NCBI RefSeq assembly: GCF_003576645.1 | Contig: NC_044919.1 | Coordinates: forward strand, 13,713,685-13,777,684 | DNA: 64,000 nucleotides | Origin: Ipomoea triloba | Lineage: Eukaryota > Streptophyta > Magnoliopsida > Solanales > Convolvulaceae | Reading direction: 5' to 3' | In this document: positions 37,114-48,340 of the stretch, piece by piece | Position numbering within the stretch: position 1 is the first letter of the stretch | Layout of the letters: each line of letters opens with the position of its first letter | Position numbers and translations under genes: made by a program | The notes under the pieces: generated by a model | What the model saw: only the letters and a program-made list of their open reading frames with translations | Told to the model about the DNA's origin: nothing | The model's database searches: none

Positions 37114-37620
37114 CTACAGGTGAAATGTGAAATGTGAGATGGCAACAAATAGAAAATTAAAAATAAATTATATAATTATATATAAAGTATAAATTTTTGG
37201 CAATGGAGGCTGGAAAGAAATGAATATGCTACCAAATTGAGGGAGGAGCGAAATTGATTTTTCAGATTGAGTGAGGGGGTACAATCATGGTAGAGGTGGG
37301 TAAATTATGCTATGGACCTGATACCGTAAGGTGAATGTTCACAATTTTAGAACTCTATGTTTACAATTTAAAAAAAATTTAAATGTATTTTTTTTAAAAA
37401 TGTTAATAAATAAATTAACTTATTCAATGCAGATTTTTTTATTCCAATCTATATAGTTTTCATCTGATTACCATATTATTTACAAACATCATTATTTTAC
37501 TCTAAGAAGTCTAACTATAACGCGTTAAAAATTAACCAAATTAATTACACAGATAAAACCCTAATGATCAATAAAGTATAACCTAAAGAACTAAAATTTA
37601 ACATGTTTAGGTAGAATTAT

Positions 37621-37810
37621 AGCTCTTAACACATTCTTAACCAAAGGTCAAGGGTTCGATCATTGGCTTTGGGTATGGAGCAACTTTAAATCTTCGGGTC
37701 AACTATCTCACCCAATAGAGCTGCCTACAATCTAGCGAGGGGATTAGTCACTGTATTCAACAGTAGAAACCCTGAGCTACACCCAAAAAAATAAAAGCTC
37801 TTAACACATT
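37621..37810 (+). mobile_element. SINE of a second family, with 15-bp target duplication
   Basis: AGCTCTTAACACATT flanks it perfectly at 37621-37635 and 37796-37810. The insert (37636-37795) has a B-box-like GGGTTCGATC near its start and ends in an A-rich tail; the A-box is missing or degenerate. The sequence differs from the common SINE family of this window. It lies inside Helitron B and so came later. Confidence 0.8.
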
Positions 37811-38511
37811 ATACAACCCAATTGTTAAGCAAAAATACACAACAAATAAAACATGCCCACAAATCAAATATTCATGAAATAAATTTAATCTATACACTTA
37901 AAAAAACAGAGTTAATCTATACATACCTACTTTAGAAATATCTTATTATCCATTAAGTACTAAGGTCCTAGATATTTTACTCAAGTAATTCTGAAATAAA
38001 GCACTAAAAAGCTATAATTCTAGATAATTTACTACATTAGTGATGTAAAATAAGTATAAAAATGTATAATAACAATATATAATATACTACCAATGTCGTC
38101 TACAAAAAAAGTTTTCAATAATGCGTAATTCATCAAAACAGTTACATTGATATACTATTATGTTTTCTTTTTATACAAAGATGACAAAATTGCTATATAT
38201 TTACATAGAAAATATATCATCCGTATAAATAATTTCTATAACTGAGTTGCTAGACAACGAGATAATTAGCCCAATTAATACAAATCATAAACATTGATAT
38301 ATAAAATGTCTAAAATTTCAGCACCGAATGCATATATATACACATAGGCTATTCATTGGGCAATTATTTGCTTAAATTCAAGCAATGATAACATCATAAA
38401 ACATAATCGATCAAACTCAATTCTTTAATTACACTATATAATATTCGATATTATAATTTACATAATTGTATATCGATCTAAATATTCTTAACTTATTATA
38501 ACAAATTCATA

Positions 38512-38539
38512 CCGTGCAACGCACGGGCGGAAATACTAG
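38512..38539 (+). other. Helitron B 3' hairpin and CTAG end
   Basis: Stem CCGTGC/GCACGG with loop AAC, then GCGGAAATA and CTAG. Confidence 0.85.
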
Positions 38540-38839
38540 TTTAATTATAGTAATATTAAAGTATTATTTTAATTACACTCTAGATTCATTTGACAATATA
38601 TGCTATTGTATGGCTCTGAATTTTAGTTTAATTTTTCAAACACACTAGTTTCATCAAAACAACATTACAATATCATTTTAATTATATTACAATTTCATTT
38701 AACAATATACGTTGTTGAATGAGCTCTGTTTTTTAGTTTTATTTTTCACACACACTAGTTTCATTATATCACTGAAGTATCATTTTAGTTCTATTACAGT
38801 TTTATTTGACGACCATGGTCCATTGTATAACAATTGATC

Positions 38840-39523
38840 CCTAAAAGTTGTAGGTTTGGCTTGCCAAACTTTTAAAAAGTTAATTCAAGAAACTTGTAAT
38901 TGATAATAAAATAGTCTAAATAATTTAAACAAATATTAATACAAAGTTTCGAAATCAATAATGTAGTTAAATAATTCAAAATAAAATTAGTACTAGATTT
39001 AAAAACTCCAGTTTTCAAAAAAAAAAAAAATTTAAAAACTCCAAATACTAAAGTTCAAATAAAAAATAATAATTTTTATATTATTATTAATCTTGGCGGA
39101 CCTATAACTCCCCGACAAGTTAAGCACGTTTTGACCGTTAATATATTGATAGGATTAGAGTTTAATATTGAAAATACAGACAAAAGAAAATGAAAAATAT
39201 TCCAGGGTTCACATGAGTTTAGTCGTCTTAGAGAGCAGACATCAATATCAAGCAATATAATGAAACAACGTAACACACATTTATTTGGATTAACAACAGA
39301 CAAACAAACAATTTATTAATGATAAAAGAAATGATAAGTTAATGAAAGCGCGTTGGGCGGTGGAGGATTATGCCATTTGGAAAGGGACCATGTTTACTGA
39401 TCAAAGATTTGCCGCGATCTTCGAAGCAACTTGCACTCTCTAATAAGCTTTAATTAATTAAGTACAGCTACAGTATTAATAGGCAGCCAGTATTGTATTT
39501 AATTTGTTAATTAACAGGAAATT
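38840..39523. other. AT-rich spacer
   Basis: No gene or transposon end recognised; an open frame at 39076-39303 (minus) has no recognisable product. Confidence 0.45.
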
Positions 39524-39544
39524 AAATAGGATAGGATTAGCCAA

Positions 39545-39671
39545 TTTGCACTCCTTGGGAGGTTATGGGCTCGAATTTCAATACAGACGGTATTGACTTT
39601 TTGTATTTCACTAGGTTGATAAAATAGTTATGAACAAATACTGCATTGTAACATGGTCAGTAGTACTCAAA
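39545..39671 (+). mobile_element. 5'-truncated SINE with long target duplication
   Basis: AAATAGGATAGGATTAGCCAA occurs just before and just after it (about 39524-39544 and from about 39672). The insert starts shortly before a degenerate B-box (GGCTCGAATT) and keeps the body and a short A-tail. Confidence 0.85.
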
Positions 39672-39714
39672 AAATAGGATAGGATTAGCCAAACATCTTG
39701 TATTTAATTGGTAC

Positions 39715-39842
39715 TTCTGTGACTCTTTCTGAAGGAAAGTCATATGATTGAACTCTGATTATGGGTATTGACTCTTTAAATTACAACTGATTGAAAAAGT
39801 ATATTGAACAGATATTACACGATAATAGAGTTGATAGTATTT
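39715..39842 (+). mobile_element. Old SINE copy
   Basis: A diverged copy with TATTGACTCTTTAAATT, GAACAGATATTACA and GAGTTGATAGTA matching the body and 3' part of the family. Confidence 0.55.
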
Positions 39843-39891
39843 TTTAAAAATTTGGATAGAATGATGAAGAAGAAGAATAATGATGTTTAGT

Positions 39892-39989
39892 GCCAAAAAC
39901 TTTGTGGTCCAGTGGCATTCGGTGTCCCGGTTAACACTCCCACATGAATAATGGGAGTGGGTTCGAGCTACAGTAGTACTCAAAAAAAA
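39892..39989 (+). mobile_element. Internally deleted SINE with perfect 12-bp target duplication
   Basis: AATGATGTTTAG flanks it at 39879-39890 and 39990-40001. It has the 5' part with A-box-like TGGTCCAGTGG and B-box GGTTCGAGC, then jumps straight to CAGTAGTACTC and the A-tail; about 80 bp of body are missing. It is the 5' and 3' ends of the family joined. Confidence 0.88.
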
Positions 39990-40022
39990 AATGATGTTTA
40001 GCCATAATAATGGCAATCCACC

Positions 40023-40495
40023 GTCCAGTTCTTATACCGTGGACCGACGTTGTTTTAGTAAGTGGGAGACGGAGCTCCTTTGTTTTGATATTATCGAATG
40101 AAACTGTAGTTATATCAAAAAGTAACTGTAGTTGTGTTGAAAAGAAAGTCCAGTGTATATGAAAAGATACTGAATAACAGTTTCACATTTGTGTTTGATA
40201 TTATCGAATGAAACTGTAGTTATATCAAAATGTAACTGTAGTTGTGTTGAAATGTAACTGCAGTGTATATGAACAGATACTGAATAACAGTTTCACTTTT
40301 ATGTTTTTATATTATCGAATGAAACTGTAGTAATATCAAAAAGTAACTGCAGTTGTGTTGAAATGTAACTGCAGTATATATGAAAAGAAAGTGAGTGGCG
40401 CGAATTCATCCGTCTGTTTTTATTAATCAAAACGACGTCGTTTTGGAACCGCGGTCCACAATGCATTGTGGACCACGGTCCACGATATAATTTGT
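40023..40495. mobile_element. TIR element carrying a 110-bp tandem array
   Basis: The left end (TTATACCGTGGACCGACG) and right end (complement of ATCGTGGACCGTGGTCCAC) are inverted repeats of the ATGGACC type, with AACGACGTCGTTTT next to the right end. No ORF. The exact outer edges and target duplication are not clear. Confidence 0.65.
40084..40400 (+). repeat. Three 110-bp tandem units
   Basis: Units start at 40084, 40194 and about 40304, each with TATTATCGAATGAAACTGTA, AACTGYAGTTGTGTTGAAA and AACAGTTTCAC; the third is cut short. Confidence 0.9.
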
Positions 40496-40499
40496 GTCC

Positions 40500-41302
40500 A
40501 CCGTCTACTCAGATTTGCGTATCCACCGACCGCAATCCTCATTGTCTCAAGGATTATTTCAAATCACGATTTATCGATTGGAAAAATGTTTGCTACGACT
40601 TTTTTTTTTTTTTTTTTAGTTTATAATTTATTATAAATAAGTTATCAACTTTCGCTTTGAGTTTATGAATAAAAAAGTTTTGAAATGCTATTTTCATAGT
40701 GATTGAAAAAATAAGTTACAAATTACGTAATGTATATTAGATTATATGAGTTTCTTCTGGCTTAACTACAAAGGTTTTATTGGTACGAACTGTTGGGTCG
40801 TAAAGATTTTTAATTTGAAATATATTCCAAAAAATTCATGTCATAGTAATTCACAAAATTAATCTAAAGATTATGTCATGCACAATTTTCTTTAAAGTCA
40901 ATTCTTTTCCTCCTTTCAGTGCTAGTATAGGAATGTTTAAGAGTCAATTTTTCAAAATTCAATGGATTACTACAATTTTTTTGACCATTTAAATAAGCTA
41001 TACAACTTAAACAAAGATGAAGACTTTGAATTTTGAGAAAGTTTTTACAAAATTTTAGAGTTGAAAGAGTACATAATAGTAAAAATTATAATTTTCATGT
41101 TGTGTCAAAATATGAAAAGATTCTACCCAATAAAATAATTTATAAGGAATTAGGAATTCATTAGCATTAATTACATTTAAATTTGAATTTAAAATTCAAA
41201 TGGTAACTCCCAAAACTAGCAAATTAAACAAAATAAATATGATGTTACAAAGTTAATTCTTAAATAAGTTAAAATTAATCATAATTAATTTCTAAATTAA
41301 TT
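40500..41302. other. AT-rich spacer
   Basis: No gene, repeat array or transposon end recognised. Confidence 0.45.
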
Positions 41303-41315
41303 AGAAGTAATTCAA

Positions 41316-41342
41316 TGTAATAGAGTCAGTAGTACTCAAAAA
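41316..41342 (+). mobile_element. Extremely short SINE 3' end with target duplication
   Basis: Only TGTAATAGAGTCAGTAGTAC and a short A-tail are present, flanked by AGAAGTAATTCAA (41303-41315) and AGAAGTAACTCAA (41343-41355), 12 of 13 matching. It is an almost completely 5'-truncated insertion of about 27 bases. Confidence 0.75.
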
Positions 41343-41399
41343 AGAAGTAACTCAACATTTCTAGTATGTTATAGTAGTAAAGAGATACAAACATAGAAA

Positions 41400-42050
41400 C
41401 TAGAACAATAAGGTAGTAGACGACCAAGACGAAGCCTTATTGCTTCCTTACCCTTACTACAATAAGGTAACGAGGATAGTAAAACACCTCGCTACTACAC
41501 TAAGGGTGTGTTTGGTTGACAAGTTTTGGTATAAGGTATGAGTATCAAAATAATTGTTATTGTTTGGTTGACAGGTTTTAAAATACTACTATGAGTTTGA
41601 AAGACTCAATTAATTGAAAAACTCATACCCTTATTAAATAAGGGTTTCATTTCCCTTCTTCCTTTCTTCCCTAACTATTAATAATCATCATATTTCACCC
41701 TACTACCAAATATGCAAAATACTTTCACTAAAACTCATTACTTTTATCAAGTATTTGATACCTATACCGATTCAGATTCCTACGCGCGAACCAAACACAC
41801 CCTAAGTCTCAATTATTGTTTTACTACTCCAACAGAGTAATGGTCACACTCGTTGCTTTATTGCTCCAAGTAATAAGGTTACTCCCTCACTGCTCCAACA
41901 GCAAGGGTCACAATTTCTAGTTTACTGCTCCAATTAGTAAGCCTCAATTGGGAAAAATAACTCAAAAATTTTTCTGCTCCCCCACTGCTCTAACACCAAG
42001 GCTCGCACTCGCTGCTTTACTACTCTAAGTAGTAAGCCTTAATTCGAAAA
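41400..42050. repeat. Degenerate repeat array, interrupted by a MITE
   Basis: Words such as TACTGCTCCAA, AGTAAGCCTCAATT and CACTGCTC recur irregularly at roughly 60-80-base spacing on both sides of the MITE at 41504-41802. Non-coding. Confidence 0.5.
41504..41802. mobile_element. Tourist-like MITE (PIF/Harbinger)
   Basis: Ends GGGTGTGTTTGGTT and AACCAAACACACCC are perfect inverted repeats, flanked by TAA on both sides (41501-41503 and 41803-41805). 299 bp and no ORF. TAA duplication and GGGTGTGTTTGGTT-type ends are typical of PIF/Harbinger-derived MITEs. Confidence 0.92.
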
Positions 42051-43685
42051 TTTAAATAAAAATTTTGACAAAACCGTAGCCTGTTTGAGAGTTGAAATGT
42101 TGATTTTAGTGGTGGTGGTGTGAAAGGGTATCCTAACATTAGATATTGTCTCATGGAGTGAACCAAAAGAGTATCAAATTAAATAAAAAGTTGGTGAAAC
42201 ACAAAACATGGCAAGTGTTTAGAAGCTAGCTCCAACAATTTGGTTGGAAAAATGTTATAGAAATAATCAATTAACAAGCAATGAACAATAGAAGCAATAA
42301 ACAAAGGTAAAGAGAGGGGTTTGGACTAGGCCAACCCTTGCATATATGCTATGGGGTGTTTTAGGATTTGGAGAACATGGAAAGACTTAGCAAAGATCAA
42401 GGAAGATCAACAATGGTGCCAATGTTATTCTCATGGTCATTAGACTGCCAATTAGTAATTAATCCACTCTCATGGCATGCAAGTCAATCCTAATTAGAGC
42501 ATTTTATCAAACGCATAACATATAAGCCTTCTTCAAATCTCATTTTCTAAAAGCAAGCTTGGAAGTATGAGTAATGTGGCTATAATAATGTCCTATCCTT
42601 ATAGCAACAACACGTACACCTCCAAGACTCTCAAGTATAATACAATTATATATCACACAAGAGATCAAACAAAGCACTAAGAAAACTAGCTAATTCAATA
42701 CATACTCCCTTTATGCAATTGGATTCATAAAAGCATCTATAACAAATTAACAAGAGAAATTTAATCCAAATCCCCTTAAAAAATCTAGTTATTAATGATT
42801 TGACTTGCAAAGTAAAAGCACAGTGAAATTGCATGTACTAAAAGCACAAATGAAATTGAAGGAATTGAAATGTAGGTAATGAAAACATAGATTAATTAAC
42901 TTCAAAGCTAATTTCGACCCTTTCAGGCTACGACTAGGAGCGTATCTCTATGCATTAGCTCTAACTTCCATTCTATTTTCAACCCTGTTATAGTCAAAAT
43001 TTGACTTCATGCTCTCATGGAAGTTGTAGATCATTGAGTTATCTTGTCAATAACACTTGAGTTATTCAATTTGGACACTTCTACGTTGAAATATGGAAAA
43101 AAATACAAAAACGACACTTGACAAACTCTGTGTGGCGCGATAGCGGGTGGCATAGGCATCTTCCAAAAATCAGCTTTTCTCCTATTTTAGGTCCACAAAT
43201 CATGCCGTGGTGTTTCCAACTCCATTTCTATGCCATCTTAGGCCTCAACATCTACCAGAATGCATCTTTGTGCCAAGAGTAAATTGCACTTTTGGTCCTA
43301 TGACTATAGGACCTGTGTTAATTGCAACACTTGACTTTTAAAACTAACGAAGTAATCCTTTAACTATGCTTTTTTTAACGAATTTGGTCCTCTGGGCCAA
43401 ATCACAAGCCAAATCTGGCCGGAAAAACTTAACCCTTTTATAATTAAATATAATTGAGGGCAAAATGGTCATTTTCTGTTATAACAAAGGAGAAAAATCT
43501 ATGCCGCTGGATGCTGCTTGACTTTCTTCTTTGGCTTTGGGTGATAGCCAGAGGCAGAGCAGCCGCCGCAGCCACCGGAGATGCCATCGTGGGGTAAATT
43601 CTCGGCTGAGATCAGAGACCCATCGTGGGGTAAATTCAAGGGTTAAATCCACCAAACAAATATACTTTATTTCAAGTGTTTACTT
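42051..43685. other. Intergenic, no gene recognised
   Basis: Between the repeat array and the decayed copia element I see no recognisable protein. A patch at 43270-43680 (TTGGTCCTATGACTATAGG, then TTTGGTCCTCTGGGCC and a GC-rich run with a repeated ATCGTGGGGTAAATTC) looks repetitive, perhaps part of a DNA transposon. Confidence 0.4.
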
Positions 43686-46030
43686 TAACACGTTTTTGAT
43701 AGATTTGATCATTTGATTGTTACTACCAACAATGAGTATATCACCCACGTCTAACCATAGAATGACATAACTATATACCGTGTCCTTAACATAGACATAT
43801 TTATCACTTTCATTTATTTTAAGTGCGCTAGTTATCATTGCATTGTCAAACTTTTGTGTCATTGCTTAGACACTTGTTTCAAACCGTACAATGATTTAAC
43901 TAGTGTACATAGTTTCTTTTCTTGGCCCAGAACAATAAATCCTTCCAGTTGTTTTATATAAATTTCTCCATCTAACTCACAATTTAAGAAAGCTACTTTC
44001 ACACCCATTTGATGAAATCCCAAGTTTCGCAAGGCTGTGATGATAAATATCGAAGTAATCGTGGCCCCATGTTGCTTGTAACCTTTAATCTCAAGTGTGG
44101 CCTGATACTTTTCATTGGAATCATCTGGTTTCATCTTTTGTTTAAAGGATCATTTAGATCCTAAGGGTTTATAACATAGAGGAAGATCAACTATTTATCA
44201 AGTATGATTATGTAAAATAGAATCAAAACTTTACTTTTTATAACCTCTGTCCACATTATATTAGTCTTTCAGTAGAAATCATACCTTCTACATAAGTCTA
44301 AGGCTTATTTTTTAATAAACAAGTTATAAAATCTAGTTCATTTTCTAATAAATAACTTAGAGTATTTGACTCATGCTCTAAGTCTCTAACAATGCATTTC
44401 CCAATTCAATAATCGTGTTCTTATGTATGTATATATGTCCAGCTTATGTGAATCGTATATTAAGAACTTATAAGCACTACTATTATGTGTATAGCCAATA
44501 AGACATCTAGGGATAGTCAATGATTTTAGGACCTATTTTTAATTTATTTTCTTCTGTGTTGAAACCACTACTTTAGCAAGATACCCTCATATATTCAAGT
44601 ATTGATAGGAATGTCTTCTATCTTTCCACAACTCGTAAAGAATCTTATTGAGTTTCTTGTCGTGGGATACCTTATTTAAAAGTTAATTACTTGACAAAAT
44701 AGCCTCACCCCACATACTTTGGGGAAAACATTATCTTATCAACATTGCATTCATAATTTCTTTCTATGTGCAAATTTTATATCCAACAACATTTAATTGA
44801 GGTAAAAAAGGTATTGTACGCTCATGTATGATACAATTTTGTGTGTAGTAATCACCAATTGGTGTTTCGATACTCATTACCTCAACCACTTCTATCTGCC
44901 TTAATTTTCTATTAAGTTGATTTTTCACTTCATATTTATAAAGAATGAATTTATCAACAACTTTATCTTTTCTCTTAAGCAAATACACGTAGCAGTATTG
45001 TGTATTATCGTCAATAAAGGTAACAAAATATTTATTATCACCTCACGTTTGTATTGACATAAAATTACATGCATCACGATGGCCTAGTGCAAGTGGTTTC
45101 ATTTGCCTTTCAATTGATTTAGAAGTTCTCGTTAGTTTTTCCTCAACACAAACTTCACATTTGTGATTAGTGTTAATTTGAAATGTAGGAATATAGTACA
45201 TGTTAACTTACATATAGAATTAAAATTAGCATGACCTAGACATCGTGACACAAGCTGAAAGATTCAAACAAATAAGTTAAAGACTCATTAACACTTTTAT
45301 TAATCCTATCAAAGTTATTACATTGAGATTGAAAAGCCCATTAAGTACATAACATTTTCTTACAGACTTACATATATTTCAGATTTGACAAAACTACTTT
45401 GTGTAGAAATAGTGTGTTAAATGTAATGGAAAACAAATAAATAATTGGTGTCACTTGGAAAGATTCACTCACTATCATGCCCTCATCATAAATCTTATTG
45501 AAGATCATCTAGAACTTTTCAACTAGACTAAACTCCATTTTCAAAACCACCATTTTGTAGTCAAGAAATTGGTTAATCACAAAATTATTTATTCCAGCAT
45601 CTTCGCTCTTGTATTAGTGATCCAAGGATCTTCATTGCTATTTAGCTATCTTAGTGTTTTGTAAATATTATACAACAAGTCATGCAATCCATTCAACACA
45701 CTATTTCTACACAGAAAATTAGAATGATCCTATGCTTCAACTATACGAATGACTTGCACATCAACCTCATCCTCCTTAATCGTAGAGTCTTCTTCGTCAA
45801 GGATCTCACAAGCTTGAGAGCAGTTAGGTAGAATGTCATCTTTTGCTTCCACATCTTGAAATTCACAGGTTGAACTTCTTCAACATTTCAACCACAAAAT
45901 GCTTATTGGTATTGTAATTAGTACTTGAACTACATAGACAAAACTTTGAATGATATAATTTATTGGAGTTCCAGTGTTCAAATTTGCTACACTATCATAA
46001 CCATTTTCATTTTGGTTGTTATCTCGAAAA
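43686..46030 (-). pseudogene. Decayed Ty1/copia polyprotein
   Basis: On the minus strand, in expected order from right to left, pieces of Gag (about 45450-45560), the GAG-pre-integrase and integrase core (about 44450-45240, with MYLLKRKDKVVDKFILYK and QNCIIHE-like blocks), and reverse transcriptase (43686-44134, with KVAFLNCELDGEIYIKQLEGF and SLYGLKQ) can be followed across many stops and frame changes. The RT motif usually written YVDD appears as WLDVGD, so the catalytic site is damaged. RNase H is missing. It belongs to a different copia lineage from the element at 49.7-56.2 kb and is far older. Confidence 0.8.
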
Positions 46031-46119
46031 TCAAACATTTTTCATTTACAATTAATTTGTTTTAAGACTGAAAAAAATTCAATTTCATCAAAGTTCTTAC
46101 AGAACAATGAAGATCATCA

Positions 46120-46555
46120 TGTTAGAAAATAGACGCAACGTCAACTAATCCTGACACTCTTTAGGAAAAGGAGAACAACTAAAGTAAAAATGAAGTTTAT
46201 GCTGTGTTAAAATAACACTGCCTTAAAAGCATTATTTGCCTGGTAACGGTGTAGTTAAGGATCTCGGCACGCTTCCGACAGGTTACACAGACTAGCTGCG
46301 CTAAGCTTACACCAACTATAGTGCAAGCAAACCTCACTTTGCTCAGACAATGAGACAGCGGAATCAAAAAGGAGGAAGAGAGCTTTTGTTTTGGTGTACC
46401 CTCTCAAAGATTATTGTTGTTTATATAGTCAATGAGCCAACAACCACTTACATTCTCAGCCAAGGAATTACGCATGAGAAGGGATGTGAAGCAGAAAGGT
46501 TTGACACGTGTCCCATGACCCCAACTAATTGTGCTGGTTTAAATGATTCCCAACA
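46120..46555 (-). mobile_element. Copia-type LTR
   Basis: 436 bp with ends TGTTAG ... CCCAACA. To its right, the minus strand reads GTGTGGGAGAT directly before TGTTGGG, a typical copia polypurine tract, so it looks like the 3' LTR of an element extending right. To its left lies the decayed copia polyprotein, for which it has the position of a 5' LTR. It may serve both. Confidence 0.65.
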
Positions 46556-46567
46556 ATCTCCCACACA
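46556..46567 (-). other. Polypurine-tract-like sequence
   Basis: AATGTGTGGGAGAT on the minus strand abuts the LTR edge; GTGGGAGAT before TGTTGG is the common copia arrangement. Confidence 0.55.
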
Positions 46568-46809
46568 TTATTCAAAGTAGAAAACTAGAAATGACAATGT
46601 CTGAGCAATACAAACGAGCTGACCTTAATATCAATGTTTAAACTTGAACTGATACGTAGTGACATTGAGTAATTTTCTTCTCGAGAGTGATATGAATCTT
46701 GAACTCATCGGTTACACAAATTTTGAACTCAAGACACACATCAAGTCTAAAATGCAAGTTCTATGAAAGTCAAACTCTTTGACTGCTTATGATGAAACCT
46801 TAATATTCA

Positions 46810-47110
46810 AGTCCCTTGTGTCTATCTCAATATAGACCTTCAACATTGTCAAGTCTATATTAGCATAGACATTTTAACCTTGTCAAGTCTATCTCAATAT
46901 AGACATTTAACTCTGTCAAGTCTATCTCAATATAGACATTTAACTCTGTCAAGTCTATCTCAATATAGACATCTAACTTTGTCAAGGCTATCTCAATATA
47001 GACATTTAACTCTGTCGGGTCTATCTCAATATAGACATTTAACTCTTCAAGGCTATCTCAATATAAACATTTAACTCTATCAAGTCTATCTTAGTATAGA
47101 CCACCTTTAA
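46810..47110 (+). repeat. 33-bp minisatellite
   Basis: About eight or nine units of 33 bp built on TCAAGTCTATCTCAATATAG followed by ACATTTAACTCTG, with units drifting at both ends (for example TATTAGCATAGAC). Related single units recur at about 47281-47300. Frames across it are repetitive and not a real protein. Confidence 0.9.
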
Positions 47111-48138
47111 AGGCTACAGGGTAGTTAAAGACATAAATTTGGTAGTTCACTAAGAACATCATGCTTCTCACATATTTTTACTCAATTGGACATTCGGATG
47201 CCAATGAGTGCTCTAGAAAGATAGCTCATTATCTTTCAGAATAGGTGGTTAACCTTTTTCACTTAAGTAGGTGATTTCTTTAAGCCTATCTCAATATAGA
47301 TTACCCAAATTAGGGTGTGAAATCATTAAGAGCATTATATGCTCAGTCTCTCAATTATTAATCGGTGAATTCATTAAGTCTGTCTCAATAGGACCACCCA
47401 TCTCATAAGGTTATAAATTCATTAAGAGGTATAACTCAACCTCACCAGTACACAGATCATTGGCATGACCAATTAGTGTACTACTTTGTGATTCTTTCCA
47501 TGGATTCTTTTGACCATACAAGTGGGATCCACCATGAATTCATCATCTCTTGGGATTTAAGTCATTCCATCAACAATTCAACGACTAATTTCATAATTAG
47601 TCTTCACTATTAAAATAAGTTGATCAACTCCATCAAACTTACGTACACTTTGACGAGTACTTTATTTACTCATAAATAATACCCTAGAGATTTTCATGCT
47701 TAACATGAAACATTCTCTTTTACCATTATCCTCGGTAAAGTAAAGAGACTTATAGAAAAGAAATATAAAGAGCTGATTACCCCACAATGCAACGATTACA
47801 AGTATTCTTCTCAAAAGTACTTGATCTCTTTCCTAATTACACTTACAAAAACTCCTCAAAAATCATACAAAAAAAAATCCACATTATGGCATTAATCTTA
47901 ATTTTGAGAGCAAATTGTAACCCCATTATATGATATTTAATTGATCTAAAAGTAGAATTTGAGGTTATAAAAATAATTTTCATATATATTGAGATTAATT
48001 TGCATAAATTAGGAAACTGATGGCTATTCACTTATTTTCAAAAGACATCGCAGTAAGAAAAAAAAATACATATAAAACTAAAGAAAAAAAAATTCATTCA
48101 ATGAAAATGAAATAAGTTTTGTATCAAAAGAGTCAGTC
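47111..48138. other. Repeat-derived non-coding stretch
   Basis: It continues the text of the 33-bp repeat region and resembles the non-coding 3' part of a retrotransposon, but no protein-coding piece is visible to 48138. Confidence 0.4.
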
Positions 48139-48340
48139 ATTGTATCATGTACCATAGTCTACCTTACAAAATAAACTATTGACATAAGATTCATTTTTAA
48201 TGTATTGAAAGTTCATTTTTAGATATATTATTAAAAAATAAATTTTTAATATATTAAAAATTAACATTCAACATATTAAAAATAAACATTTATCCATATT
48301 ACCTATTAAAATGTGTGACATGGTCCATTCTATAATTTGC
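48139..48340. mobile_element. MITE-like element with ATGGACC ends
   Basis: Left TGTATCATGTACCATAGTC and right CATGGTCCATTCTATAATTTG form imperfect inverted ends of the family seen at 24551 and 40023. The interior is AT-rich with repeated ATATATTAAAAA-like text. Confidence 0.5.

Larger units (their letters stand above)
34460..38539 (+). mobile_element. Helitron B, 4.1 kb, non-autonomous, with captured exon
   Basis: It starts TCTATACTATATATAAAAGC after an A and ends with hairpin CCGTGC-AAC-GCACGG (38512-38526), then GCGGAAATA and CTAG before a T. Joining the two flanks restores a normal unit of the surrounding 110-bp repeat (CACACTAA next to TTTAATTATAG), which fixes both edges and shows insertion between A and T without target duplication. 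No Rep or helicase coding is visible, though 533 bases are unread. It carries a VPS52-like exon, a GC-rich gene-like patch, and a SINE inserted later. Confidence 0.88.
34255..38835. mobile_element. Array-bearing TIR element, split by Helitron B
   Basis: The ends GTGGTCCATGGAG (about 34258) and CCATGGTCCATTG (about 38815) are imperfect inverted repeats of the ATGGACC type seen elsewhere. Its body is a tandem repeat of about 110 bp (marker CACACTAGTTTCATTATAG) found on both sides of Helitron B, at 34270-34459 and 38540-38800. Without the Helitron it would be roughly 500 bp. Confidence 0.6.

Noticed and set aside
46880..47074. Repetitive SSLSQYRHLTL-type frame
   Set aside because: It is a by-product of the 33-bp minisatellite, whose length is a multiple of three; no start context or partner.
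46810..47110. CRISPR-like array
   Set aside because: Repeats are head-to-tail without unique spacers and the context is a plant genome.
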